Both the position numbers and the translations under genes were made by a program. Of a stretch of DNA of 64,000 nucleotides, positions 33,198 to 45,154 are shown one piece after another (positions within the stretch are counted from its first letter, which is position 1; each line of letters starts with the position of its first letter). Location: assembly GCF_026151205.1 (NCBI RefSeq), contig NC_087084.1:13047453-13111452 (forward strand). Direction: 5' to 3'. This DNA comes from Bolinopsis microptera (lineage: Eukaryota > Ctenophora > Tentaculata > Lobata > Bolinopsidae). The notes under the pieces were generated by a model that did not search any database, was not told where the DNA came from, and worked only from the letters and a program-made list of their open reading frames with translations.

Positions 33198-33767
33198 TCA
33201 CAGGATGGTACACTTTGATTTCTTGCCCCTGCGCCTGTGCCTACCATAGCTCTGGATTGGGATCCTCTCCATCTCCCTCACTAGAGCGGTGAAGATGTCC
33301 TGAATACCGATCTCTTGTTTAGCTGATGTCTCAAAAAACGGGCACCCCCACTGCTTTGACAACTCCTTGCCTTCTTGGAAACTTGCTTCACGCTGGTCTT
33401 CCAGATCTTTCTTGTTTCCCGCCAAAACTATCGGAACTTCGTCCACATGCTTGATGTTCAGTATAGTGTCCTTTAACGTTGACGCGTCACGCAGAGAATG
33501 ATAGTTAGCGATGGAGTATACAATAAGGAAACCCTGTCCGTTCTGAATGTAGAGGTCTCTCATACTGACAAACTGCTCCGTTCCCGCTGTATCCAGTATT
33601 TCAAGACATATGGGAGTGTTGTCTATTTCGGTGTCTTTTCTGTAGAAATCCTCGATGGTAGGATCGTATTTCTCTACGAAGGTTCCGCAGCAGTATTGGA
33701 CGGTTAGAGCACTTTTACCGACTCCTCCTGATCCGAGGACCACTATCTTGTACTCTCTTCGAGGCAT
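33198..33767 (-). CDS. Rap2-like small GTPase (189 aa)
   Basis: A single uninterrupted coding exon, ATG 33767 to stop 33198. It contains the P-loop GSGGVGKS (residues 12-19), switch [14 protein letters not shown]3 [12 protein letters not shown] and ETSAK, then a basic tail RRRGKKSK and the CAAX box CTIL, a geranylgeranylation type (Leu last). Phe in TIEDFY (Ser in Rap1) is the hallmark of Rap2, which cycles GTP/GDP at membranes and controls adhesion and MAP4K/TNIK signalling. Departures from vertebrate Rap2: two extra N-terminal residues, CCGTF after the P-loop helix and no CC pair before the CAAX box. A TTATAG acceptor a few bases before the ATG suggests a 5' UTR intron. Confidence 0.92.
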   Translation of the reverse strand: MPRREYKIVVLGSGGVGKSALTVQYCCGTFVEKYDPTIEDFYRKDTEIDNTPICLEILDTAGTEQFVSMRDLYIQNGQGFLIVYSIANYHSLRDASTLKDTILNIKHVDEVPIVLAGNKKDLEDQREASFQEGKELSKQWGCPFFETSAKQEIGIQDIFTALVREMERIPIQSYGRHRRRGKKSKCTIL

Positions 33768-35086
33768 TTTCCTATAAGCAGTGGGGTGGTTAGAATATGA
33801 AGTTATTAATTAAATATTTAATTAATTAAATATTTAATCAATTATTGGCTGACAATACACTTGTACGTGTTGTATAAAGATCACAAGATTAGCTTTTAGT
33901 TCTTAAATATATTATTAAAACAGATGTAAATTTGATGATACTTTGACATTGAAAGGCACTCAACAGGTTTGGACGATTGGGAAAATACTTAAGAGTCGAA
34001 TAAAAACTAAGGAACGAATTGAATAACGGTATATTATACTGCAAGGTGTACACTGTACAGTGCAGTATTATTAAAATATTATAAACTCGTTGTTATAAAA
34101 CAGCGTCGATAACGATAATAATTTATTGTTAATAATGGTGACAATAATTTAAATTTGTTGGCGAATAGAATAATATGAACTGGAATATAATTGATTATTA
34201 AATAATTGATAACTTGTGGGATAGTGCTAAGATAAATCTTAGAAACCTTCAGACTTTTTTTAAAGCAGTCATTTAGAAAACTATCTTGACTGTTTTCTAC
34301 AATGCTAAACAAGAATAAAGTTAGCATGCAGCTTAGGTGTTTTCTCAGAAATAACATATTAGGTAACTTATCCAAAATATATTCCGATAAGTAACGGACT
34401 TGCTAGTTGCTGCTATTCTGAATATAAAATCGTATTTCAAATTAAGCGTATTCTTTAACATAATAACATAATAATTTGATGTAGTGAATTGTTAAATAAT
34501 ACACGTTTAAATTACACGCTACAAAAAAAATGGTTAAAAACGATTGTGATTTATACTTTAATAATGCAGAGTAAAAAATACGATAAAAAATTGTTTGATA
34601 AATTTCCGTTTGGGGACACCACATTTGGAATAGTTTTGAGAAATATTTATCACTGATTATAAGGTTTCAAACCTGCAGTCTATTATAAATATCGATAAAA
34701 TAAAATCTATCTTAAACAAAACTCGGCAGTATCGAAGTAACCCGCCCCTGCCCACGGACAAGCTGTCCGTGGACACCTGCCGGCGGAAAGGGGCGGGCTA
34801 TTTGGATACTGCCCGAAATTCTGCCTCAAACCTTGGCCTTGGGTTACAAAAATAAGATTAACAAATTGAAAAAACAACTGAAAATCTGCTAACAATTCAA
34901 AATATACACAGAAGAGATCAACAACTCTCTGTACTGGTCTAGCCAGAGTAATAATTCAACAAGTAACACTTCATTATACGTGGTTATTTATACCAAAACG
35001 TTTATCATGAGAACAAATATGTGTTCTACACAGTAACCACATATTTGCAGTAACCATACAGTAACCACACTTCTACAGTAACCACA
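33768..35086. other. intergenic: Rap2-like 5' side and TRIM gene 3' side
   Basis: AT-rich, with no exon supported. It includes a TTAATTAAATATTTAATTAA palindrome at about 33806 and the GC-rich hairpin at 34722-34820. Confidence 0.5.
34722..34820. repeat. double hairpin (GC-rich inverted repeat)
   Basis: Outer arms of about 28 bp (CGGCAGTATC ... CCCGCCCCT / AGGGGCGGGC ... GATACTGCCCG) enclose an inner perfect stem CACGGACA-AGC-TGTCCGTG. It stands out from AT-rich surroundings. It could be a small foldback MITE or a structured RNA; no target duplication seen. Confidence 0.7.
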
Positions 35087-35100
35087 CTACAGTAACCACA
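35030..35100 (-). repeat. tandem copies of the TRIM gene stop-codon region
   Basis: On minus, the last codons GTG TGG TTA CTG TAG (stop at 35089-35087) are followed by four to five imperfect copies of TGTGGTTACTGTA in the 3' UTR. The coding end appears to have been tandemly duplicated. Confidence 0.75.
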
Positions 35101-38100
35101 CTTTGTGGTTGCCAGTATCACATACGGCCACATTGCCATCTTTGTCGACAGCCACAGCCAGGGGCTTCCTAAGGGTGGTGGCTGCTCGTTCTAGGGTAAT
35201 AGATCGGATGAAGGTTCCCTTACTATCAAACACCTGAAGTAAAACACTATCAAACACCTGAAGTAAAATTTGAAAAATTTTGTAAATTTAGTGTTACATA
35301 AATTCATCCTTGATAGCGTAGGATGGTATAAATCTGAGTCGTTAGTAAGCGACATAACACTATTTACACGATTCACTATCTCATTATTCAATTCAAACAG
35401 GTTACTTCAACATTTTAATTGATCGGGGGCCGTGTACGGCAACAACACGAAAAATATTTTTAAATTAGATTCACAAGGAAATAAGATAAGTAAGTTTCAT
35501 AATTGCATACCTGTATACGGTTATTATCACAGTCACAGACAAACACATTGTCACAAATATCCACAGCTAGATCTGAAGGGAACAGGAACTCTCCATCACC
35601 AGAACCTGACAATGAATTACCGATAGAAGATTAAGAATGCCTTAGTTCCCAAATATTGTGCGACGAAAAAATTGGGCGGTCCTCTCGCCCGGATTCAACA
35701 AAAAAAACGAAAGAGCATCTTATTGGACGGGCCCTTTTACCACAAGTAAAGATAGCTGTAATAACTTATGAAGGAGTATGAAAATTAGCGAAAGAGCTAG
35801 AAGAAGCAGAAGCAATTAATCAAAACACAAAATGGGGGCCGACTATTTTCTGTCTAACTTCAAATTTTAAGGTTCACCTGAAAGAAAAATGAACTTAAAG
35901 CCACCCTTACCCCCGCGCCGAACGAACCTTTTTTGCCGAAGTGAGTGATGTATTGTCCCGGTTATCTTGTAAGCAGTGATACGGTGCAGTTCCGTATCGG
36001 TCACGTACACGTTATCTAGGGAGTCTAACGATACTCCGCTCGGTGTCCGCAACTATCGGATAGTGCGATTATTACATTTTTAGTGCGATTATTACATTGT
36101 TAGTGCGATTATTACATTCCAGGTGCGATTATTACATTCTCAGTGCAACAGATACATTCTCGGCGAATTGCCAAACTATCAGATTAAGATCAAAACGCAA
36201 TCCTCTTCAAAACAATACACGAGTGCAGTAGTAAGATTTGTGCGTCAAACAAAAGACAAAAGACACCAATTCAAAATACCCAAACAAAATACCCAAACTA
36301 CTAATCTAAAAGCATGTACAAACATTCTTCTCCAGAATCAACTTTATAAATAGAGTTGGAAATATGTTATTAGCCGAGCCAGAGCATGACTTTAAGGGGG
36401 CTCAAAACGGGGGAGAACACGTCTTATTAGGTGGGATTAATATTTAAGAATTCTTTCGGGTGAAGTTATGCTGTTCATTAATTAGCAATCTATGATAAGC
36501 CCTAATTAGGTTACATTTAAAAGAGGAAACTAATTAGCTAATTAGCTACCTGTCCTGGAAGAGCACCTTCTTCGCCAATAGTTCTCAAATAAACACCTTC
36601 TCGTGTGAAAACCTTCACCTGCGAGGGTTTGTGTGACAACCAGTTAGTGTAATACTAGAACAATGGTAACAAAACGTTGAAACATTATATCAATCAACAC
36701 GAGACATTAATTAGGGCTTTTCTGAAAACAAAAACGTAGAGATCAAAGTTATGGAAGATCTCATCCTTTTATTTTTATAGAATAGTAACTGTGGGGCGGT
36801 GGTGCAAGTGCCTCTGACAGCGATAAATTAATTAGCTTGCAAGCTTACAGTATTCAAATTATTAAATTCCAGAATCACTGTCATGCCCCATGAGTCACCA
36901 TTACCTTGCCCCACCTCCCCACTAGTATTATCATCGTGTCATAATCTCTGGTAATAGTTCCCCGGGATACTGGTAATACTGAACCCAAATATGTATGGGA
37001 ATATTATGCTAATTTCGGCTTCAAGTAATAACAACAAGATGAAAAGAGTAAAGGTTAATATGACAGAAACAAGGCTGTAGACACGCGCTGACACAGTGTC
37101 ACCCTGTGTTATTCACATTGTCATTATGATAAGAATAGACAGCAGACTAGACAAACGCACAAACTGGCTAGTTCCAGTAACCAATAGGGGGAATATTAGT
37201 AGACAGCACGGTGGTAGTATTAGACAACATTAGGCAACGTTAGGCAACGTTAGGCAACGTTAGGCAACGTTCAAACTAAGCAAATTGAACTGAGCTTGTA
37301 GTGCTTCAAGCTAACATCTGATATAAAATGCAATACTAGTTCTACTCAAATGACAAAGCAACTAGTGACAAAAGCTCAAGCAAACAAATCACGGAATGGT
37401 TATCAAATGATCAGAACAAGCTACAGACGCTCAATCAAAGCGGGTGCGGGGTTGCAGCGGTACCTAATTAAATGATCACAATCACGTGAAAATCTTCAAA
37501 CATATAAACTGTGCTTTGATCTGACCACCTTTATTTTCTTCAAATCACCGTCTTTAACAGTCGCTGGTAACTACACATTCCTTTCAGGTAACTACACAGG
37601 TAACTACACATTCCTTGCAGGTAACTACACATTCCTTGCGTGAGCCAGGTCTGAAAATGTAGCTGAAGAGGTTGAGGTTAGTCAGGTGGGTGTGAAGTTT
37701 AATTTAGAAAATTAGGAAATTATTTTAACTTTAATGTACTGAGTAAAAGTGGTGGAGCTAGCTTATTTTGAGAAACGTGAAATAAGGGGCTTAACTGGAA
37801 ATTGGTTAATAAATGGATTAAGTTAATTGATTGATTAATTTAGGAGAAACCAACACAGAGTGCATGCAAATCAGATGCAATGTCAAAAGAGAGAAGAGCG
37901 ATTCATTCTTAGAAATTATAAAGACTAAAGAGCTTTTAGATAGATATAAGCAATTCAGCATTCAATAATTTAGGAAATATCATGAACAACACAATAACAT
38001 AATTCTTAATTCTCTTCCCGGATCATTAGTTCAAATAGCTGTTTAATTTGATGGACGAACAATTTGTTATTTGCAAAACACCAAATAAACGATGCTGTCT

Positions 38101-41100
38101 ACTGAAAAGTGAATTATTAAAATCTAGAAACAAAACACGAAACAAAGAAACCATATTCGTAACACAACCTGTGCAATGTGCATTGGCAACTTCAAACAAA
38201 ATCGTATCAAGAAAAGGTATGAAATTAGCATTAACGACTAAAACGCATGTATCAAATTAAACTGTTACAACGTTCGATCGACAAAATACTGATTGATATC
38301 ACAAAATAACTGGACGCATAATCAAATACAGTACGATGAGCAATAATAAACGCGATAAATGTATCACTCGTACCATGACGTTTCTATGAGTTTCATTTTC
38401 ACTCTAGGAATGCAAGGACATATCTACAGTGTAATTAATTCTATTCAGAATTGCACAAATACATACCTGCCCAGCGTAAAATGTTCAACATTATATGCGC
38501 GAAATCGCTTACAGTAATTCAAAAAGAGAGCTGGTGGAGATGGGATAGCAGAAGAGGAATTAAAGCTGATAAAATCAAGACACAGACATGCAGTGTAATT
38601 AACTAATTGATTAGCTAATTACAGTGTAATTAACTAATTAGACAGTTAAACTCACACAATGATTAGTGGTATCAGCAACCACCACCAGCCCGGTCCTGCT
38701 TATCTCAACCCCACGTGGGCCCTTCAACTCTACATCAGCTGGGTTCAGCTTTCTGGGGAGGTGCGTAAAACTCAACATTAAATACTCAACTCTACATCAG
38801 CTGGGTTCAGCTTTCTGGGGAGGTGTGTAAAACTCAACTTAAATACTCAACTCTACATCAGCTGGGTTCAGCTTTCTGGGGAGGTGTGTAAAACTCAACT
38901 TAAATACTCAACTCTACATCAGCTGGGTTCAGCTTTCTGGGGAGGTGTGTAAAACTCAACTTAAATACTCAACTCTACATCAGCTGGGTTCAACTTTCTG
39001 GGGAGGTGTGTAAAACTCAACTTAAATACTCAACTCTACATCAGCTGGGTTCAGCTTTCTGGGGAGGTGTGTAAAACTCAACTTAAATACTCAACTCTAC
39101 ATCAGCTGGGTTCAACTTTCTGGGGAGGTGTGTAAAACTCAACTTAAATACTCAACTCTACATCAGCTGGGTTCAACTTTCTGGGGAGGTGTGTAAAACT
39201 CAACTTAAATACTCAACTCTACATCAGCTGGGTTCAACTTTCTGGGGAGGTGTGTAAAACTCAACTTAAATACTCAACTCTACATCAGCTGGGTTCAACT
39301 TTCTGGGGAGGTGTGTAAAACTCAACTTAAATACTCAACTCTACATCAGCTGGGTTCAACTTTCTGGGGAGGTGTGTAAAACTCAACTTAAATACTCAAC
39401 TCTACATCAGCTGGGTTCAACTTTCTGGGGAGGTGTGTAAAACTCAACTTAAATACTCAACTCTACATCAGCTGGGTTCAACTTTCTGGGGAGGTGTGTA
39501 AAACTCAACTTAAATACTCAACTCTACATCAGCTGGGTTCAACTTTCTGGGGAGGTGTGTAAAACTCAACTTAAATACTCAACTCTACATCAGCTGGGTT
39601 CAACTTTCTGGGGAGGTGTGTAAAACTCAACTTAAATACTCAACTCTACATCAGCTGGGTTCAACTTTCTGGGGAGGTGTGTAAAACTCAACTTAAATAC
39701 TCAACTCTACATCAGCTGGGTTCAACTTTCTGGGGAGGTGTGTAAAACTCAACTTAAATACTCAACTCTACATCAGCTGGGTTCAACTTTCTGGGGAGGT
39801 GTGTAAAACTCAACTTAAATACTCAACTCTACATCAGCTGGGTTCAACTTTCTGGGGAGGTGTGTAAAACTCAACTTAAATACTCAACTCTACATCAGCT
39901 GGGTTCAGCTTTCTGGGGAGGTGTGTAAAACTCAACTTAAATACTCAACTCTACATCAGCTGGGTTCAACTTTCTGGGGAGGTGTGTAAAACTCAACTTA
40001 AATACTCAACTCTACATCAGCTGGGTTCAACTTTCTGGGGAGGTGTGTAAAACTCAACTTAAATACTCAACATCTTAAAAACTGAAGATCATCTACAGTG
40101 TCATCACTCATCATCATTTAGAAATAAATTTTAAATTAAATCAATCATTGAAACTTTATAATGGTGGATTATTAGAGTAGGAAGGAAAATGGCTAACATT
40201 TTCTTGGGGAGGTATGGATCACTTGTTTCACGCTTAGTCACATCAGACTTAGTCTCTAAAGAGTCTCTACTATCTCTACGAATGTAAGAGTCGTAGCCTT
40301 TCCTTTTAGAATCTCTGTGATGGTGATTATCACCTGTGAATGTGAAAATGTGATTATTTGGGGTATTAATTGCGTTCCAATCTCGATGTTGTACGATAAT
40401 TGAGATTAAAAACTTACGATAATTGAGATTGAAAACTTACGATAATCTCTGGAATCCCTGTAGTCCCTGTAATCCCAGGAATCCCTGTAGTCACGTGAGG
40501 ACCTGATGTGATCTCTGGTGGAAACACTGAGCCCAGCTGATTTGTAGTCGTAGTATCCCGCTGGTGATCTGTGTTCATCGGACTGTGAAGAGTAAATTGA
40601 TTATAGAATTGTACCAGATCAAAATTAAATGCAAGACAGGAAGTCGATTTTAGCCTTTTTAAGGCAAACATTCCATGTCATTATTGAATGATTCTAATTT
40701 AGGTGTTTTTTAAAAGTTGGATCAATGAGAAATACGTACCCGGTAAGGTTTGCGGTGAGCTGTATCAACAGGACTACCCTCCAGAGAAGAAGACCTCTCC
40801 ACGGAGTGTCCTATCACGGGTGAGTGAGGCTGTGTTTTACCTCTCGCTCCTATTTCATGTGTAAATTTACCCTCTGAGGATATTTTGTTTTAACAAAAAA
40901 CTCCCACGCACAGAGCTAGAGCTTGTAGGTAAAATAATCGTGTAATTTAAGAAGCTTTAACTTGTGATGGAGGTAGATTTGCAAAATAAACGTCGACTTA
41001 CTAGGGCTGTAAAATAAATGTCAACTTACTAGGGCTGTAAAATAAACGTCGACTAACTGGGGCTGTAAAATAAATTTAGACTTACTGGGGCTGTAAACAG

Positions 41101-44100
41101 CTATTCTGTGTTTAGAACTATCAGCTACGTAGAAATATCCAGCCTTGTCGACAGCTACCCCATTAGGGTTCTTTAGTTGTCCAAGAAGATTAGTGTTCAT
41201 CTGTTGGTGGAATGCAAATTCATGATCAATAAAAAACAAAATTATAGACTCCCATGTTTCATTGAAATCATTGAAACTCTCTTATCTGATGAGATATGCA
41301 CAATCTTTTTAATTTTACGAAGTTAGGATGTGAAATTAAAACTTCATCAATTTGCTAAACATTCTCAAAATCTATTTGGTTCCTTATAACTTACCGTAGT
41401 GATCTCCTCAAGGAAGGATCCAGTTTTCTCGAATATCTGAAGAGAATTTGCCCTGTCTACAACAACTACATACCCAAGAGGGTGGAATGTAACCCCCGTC
41501 GGAAACTTGAAATCTCCAGCCTCTGGAAAGTGCAGGAATAAAGTTTAGAGGATAAGAGGATTATAGGAGGATTTGCTAACATATTATGCTAACAAGGCCA
41601 AAGATGAATATTGTCATGTAGGCTTGCGCTTGGGCATGATATTAAGTTAATATAGATTAAGTGGTCTTAAGTCGAACTAGAACGCACAATATCAGATGAG
41701 GTAAAATATCTTACCCTGTCCCTCAGTGCCGAGCAAATGAGGATTTTCTCCAATACTGCAGTAATTGAAGGAACCATAAACTCTTCCGAGCGATGGCATC
41801 TTGCTTATCGGACACAACTTGAACTTAGGAATCCTCCTGTTCAACTCAACTTCAGGCCGATAAGCTGTTATCTCAGCTATCCGTGTACGCACCAAGGGTG
41901 CCAGTCCTACAAGGTCTTTCATGTTTCCTTGGTAGAAGAGAGCACTCATGAAGTCGAGGCTGCACTGGGAGCTGTCCACAGCGTATCTTAGTTCTTTATA
42001 TTTTCCTCGTAGTCGATCTGAGCGTGACTTAGCCTTCGTTGATATTTCTTCTAGCAATGTTTTTTCTTGTGCTTTCATCTGATAAGAAAACGATTTTAGA
42101 AGACAGGCATTATTAAGGTTTACATTAAAGAGTTTTTAGGATGAACAGAGATTTCCATTACATTAAATTTAAACACTTCCACATAATACCTGAGCGATCA
42201 AACTTTCAGTAGCCTCTTTAATTTCTTGTTTGACTTTCTCATCATGCTCTGACTCTTTGGTGTCTTCTTCAACTGCATCTATCAGGCGCTTTAATGGCTC
42301 TATCTTGGCTCTTGCCCTCTCGACCTACAAGCAGAAAAGTCTTGAATTAATCTTCACACCTTTTAAATCAAATAATCATCATAAATTGTGATTTAGTTTT
42401 TGTTGATTTTTGAATGCTCTGTTTGGAATTTCACTTAATTAACTGTAGAATACAGAGAACTGAAAAATAAATAATTTCTTAATTAAATTTAAATTGTTTT
42501 ATTAACTAACCTCCTCTTGAAGTTTTCTCCTCTTGGCTGAAGTAAACTCTTTAACAAACCCATAATTGTGATTCTTATGGTTAATGAGTGTGCAATCCCG
42601 ACAGATCATAGCATCACACGGTTCACAGTACAAGTTTAGTTCATGTTCCTTGTGGTGTACACAGTTCTCTGATTTGACATAAGTGACAGCAATATTCTCT
42701 TTTAGTTCCTTGTGGGTCAGGAGCTGGTGGTTGCTGACTGCTTTTATGTTGAGGTGCACTTTTTTACACTTTTCACAGAAATCTGTTTCACATTCCAAAC
42801 ACCTGAAGGAATTTCAGTTAATTTAGTTTTCACAGATTTGATAAGCAATGTACAAACATTTTTCAGGTGCCTTCAATTGAGTGCTGTTTTAAGTTAAAGT
42901 TTCAGCATCAAACATTTTAATAACATTCATTATTAATTTATAGCATATATTTGATGATGTTTGACATTTTAAATTTAATTACCAATAGAGAGAAAATTCC
43001 TCACAAGTACTACACGTTTTGACCTCTTTTTCCTGAGTTGTTTCCTCACCTGCCTCTACAAGTTTCACATGCTTATCCAGAATAGCGTTTATTGGCAACA
43101 AGTCAACTGTTGGCAAGTTTAGTTTGACATTACGAAGGCAGATTGGGCAACTCACTGCGTTTTCTTCACTGATCTGCAATATTCAATTTGATCAAGTCAC
43201 AATTTATCTGAACTGAATTTCTAATGAAGACAAATATCCTGTAAATGTTAATTGGATTCCCTTATTTAATGGAATTAAATAAGAGTTTCAAAAATGTTTA
43301 ATAGTTACAACAGTACTATAATCTGAAACATTGAAAGATACTGATTAATTTCCTAGTTAAACATGACTTAGTTATTAAGACGGAAGGGAATCAAAACTAC
43401 TCACTCTTTTCTGAATACACGAGCTGCAAAAGGTGTGCATACAAGGAAGTATTCGAGGGTGTTGGAACCGCTCAGTACACAGAGGACAGTCTAATGACTT
43501 TATACTTCTTACAGCCAGAATTGCCATATCTTTTTTAACTTCAATCACATTTTCTTCTTCTATCTCCATTTCGTCTGCAAAATTATGATTCAGATTGCCA
43601 AATTATAACTATTATAGCAGCCCGATACAATCTTATTCTGGAAATTTATTCGGTAAATCTGAATTCTGGGAGCGCACCTTCAGTGTTCTCGTCATCTAAT
43701 GAGTCACTCCCAGCTCTTGATGATTCTGGGTACACGCTTCTTATTGATTCCAACTGCTTCTCAATTGAAACAACTCTTGGTTTGATGTCTGATCTCTGTT
43801 CAAATTTCATTTTAATAGGACTGAAACTGAAAAAAGGGGTTTTTCACAACGAATAATGTTCTTTATCAAAGTGTTCTTTGGTCTAACTAATTTGAATATT
43901 CATTCTTCACAGAAAATAAAATTAAACAAACAGCCAGTAAGAACAGATAATTTAAGTATCAGAAAAATAGTTGTGTTAACTTCATAATTATTTCAAACCT
44001 CTCAGACATAACTGGAGTTTTAGTGATAGGCAATGTATCTATTTCTTTTGCAGGCAACTTAGGAGTCTCAGGACTTAATGATTTGGCTTTGGATTTTGGA

Positions 44101-44246
44101 TCTTGAAACATACCATCTAGTAATGCTCCAACTCCGCGTGTGTACAGCTTGTGATTGTGGTTGTTTTTGTCTTCATATTTGATAATGGGACTAAGTTCTT
44201 GAGATTCGGGAAATTCACCATCTTCCAACTCACTACTTTGAGACAT
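35087..44246 (-). CDS. TRIM-NHL protein (RING, B-boxes, coiled coil, six NHL repeats), complete 16-exon gene
   Basis: Coding exons in order: 44246-43999, 43820-43678, 43574-43405, 43173-42983, 42802-42511, 42324-42190, 42078-41715, 41522-41395, 41200-41086, 40873-40740, 40582-40441, 40333-40198, 38752-38656, 36618-36550, 36052-35911, 35605-35511 and 35233-35087; the first carries only the N-terminal extension, so sixteen follow or seventeen in all. All phases agree, giving about 915 aa. RING at about 160-200 (CPLC, CMHTFCSSC, CPIC). B-boxes at about 240-330 (CLECETDFCEKC; CVHH ... CEPCDAMICRDC ... HKNH). Coiled coil at about 335-440. NHL blades begin FKFPTGV, LKNPNGV, LKGPRGV, LRTPSGV, FLFPSDL and LRKPLAV. 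No filamin domain is visible. Such proteins are E3 ligases and/or RNA-binding translational repressors. Odd: an Arg/Asp/Ser/Tyr-rich insert of about 130 residues between blades 2 and 3, and a Ser/Pro-rich N-terminal extension. The donor after exon 40333-40198 (GTTAGC) is the least certain junction. A TTTACAG acceptor three bases before ATG implies a 5' UTR intron. Confidence 0.9.
35222..35268 (-). repeat. 24-bp duplication giving two in-frame acceptors for the last TRIM exon
   Basis: The sequence around the acceptor ACTTCAG|GTGTTTGATAGT is present twice, 24 bp apart (acceptors before 35233 and 35257). Using the upstream one would add eight residues (VFDSVLLQ) without a stop or frameshift. Confidence 0.85.
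36059..36150. repeat. 20-bp tandem repeat next to a TRIM exon acceptor
   Basis: About four copies of AGTGCGATTATTACATT(NNN) plus a degenerate fifth lie directly upstream (on minus) of the exon at 36052-35911. The copies do not include exon sequence. Confidence 0.9.
36619..38655. other. TRIM gene intron with minor repeats
   Basis: A 2-kb intron without a supportable exon. It has TTAGGCAACG repeats at 37207-37268 (about five copies), GGTAACTACACATTCCTT repeats at 37566-37636 (three copies), and TAACTAATT-type duplications at 38593-38642. Confidence 0.7.
38731..40072 (-). repeat. 61-bp minisatellite made of a TRIM-exon acceptor plus exon start
   Basis: About 22 units. On minus, each carries CCTCCCCAG and then about 30 bases copied from the exon at 38752-38656 (AAAGYTGAACCCAGCTGATG), followed by about 22 bases of intron-like sequence. 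The unit nearest the exon is 62 bp. If a decoy copy were spliced instead and not removed, its frame reaches TAA within about 12 codons (after VELSI). The exon copies vary mainly at one site (AAAGCTG versus AAAGTTG). Confidence 0.93.
40395..40447 (-). repeat. three 23-bp copies of a TRIM-exon donor
   Basis: On minus, ATTATC|GTAAGTTTT, the real donor of exon 40582-40441, is copied downstream at 40418 and, with GTAC in place of GTAAG, at 40395. Spacing is 23 bp. Confidence 0.8.
40983..41097 (-). repeat. four 28-bp copies of a TRIM-exon donor
   Basis: On minus, TTACAGCCCCA|GTAAGT (true donor of exon 41200-41086) is followed by three more copies, at 41060, 41032 and 41004. Two retain GTAAGT and one has GTTAGT. 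The exon tail ACAGCCC is part of each unit. Confidence 0.88.
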
Positions 44247-44338
44247 AATCTGTAAAGAAACTGTTACAACAAAACATGATAGCATATCACTTAAAATGAA
44301 GACTCTTAATTAACAATAAAATAAATTTGTTTTGATGA

Positions 44339-44383
44339 TTAACCCTTAAACAGCGAAGAGCACTCCATGTGGAGTGCCCCTCC
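44339..44383. repeat. left end of piggyBac element: TTAA target and inverted repeat
   Basis: TTAA (44339-44342) is followed by CCCTTAAACAGCGAAG, identical to the inverted right end at 52379-52364. Subterminal GCGAAGAGCACTCCAT is next to the terminus here, but about 30 bp inside on the right, the asymmetric arrangement typical of piggyBac ends. A GCACTCCATGTGGAGTGC palindrome overlaps. Confidence 0.88.
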
Positions 44384-45154
44384 AATGTTTTACCATTTGT
44401 GTTCCACATGTAGTAGCAATACCGGTGATACGCCAGCTATCTATCGGCAAGAACACTACCTATCGCCTAAACTATCTGTTTTTTACAAAAATTACTATTT
44501 AACATAGTTATGGTTAATTATTAGTTAAAAAAAGGCCAAAAATTGCATTAAATATGTCTAGCGGAGAACCGTCCAGTTGGACGACTAGGTATATGTTACT
44601 TTAAAGTGATCTGATTGGTAAGTAAACACCACGTGGACAGCGGATCACATGTCATGTCACAAAGCGCATTGCAATCCAATCGGAGGAGCTTCAAATAACT
44701 CAATTATTGAGTTGCACCTTTGAGCTAATGCTCGCTAGTATAAAAACCAATGAGAGCGCACGATTATCTCTTGTGACTGATATTAACGAATCACGAAACC
44801 GGATCAAAATATTCGGTAATTTGTCATCGATGATTTATGCTTTGCTCCTGTATTTGTCTTCCTATAAAGAAACCCGGCTACTGTGATTGTGATATCGGCC
44901 ACTCTTCTTCATTGTTCTTCAGTGTGATTTGCATAATTTCGGCAGATGCTCTCATTTGATAGTTTGATGTCGTTTTTTGCAAAATTGCGAATCCCCACTT
45001 CGTAGTATTGTGCAATCAATTTGAAATACATTTTTTGTTTCAGAGTTGCAGCTCAGCACTTATATTCTCCTTTATGGACAAGGAAGTTGGTATTCTATTG
45101 AAATAGTACAGCTACAGCTAAGTTCAAATCGACAGTAAAAATAATCCATTTATT

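Noticed and set aside
33050..33247. Minus-strand frame overlapping the Rap2-like 3' end
   Set aside because: Out-of-frame shadow that includes the CACGTG/CRE cluster.
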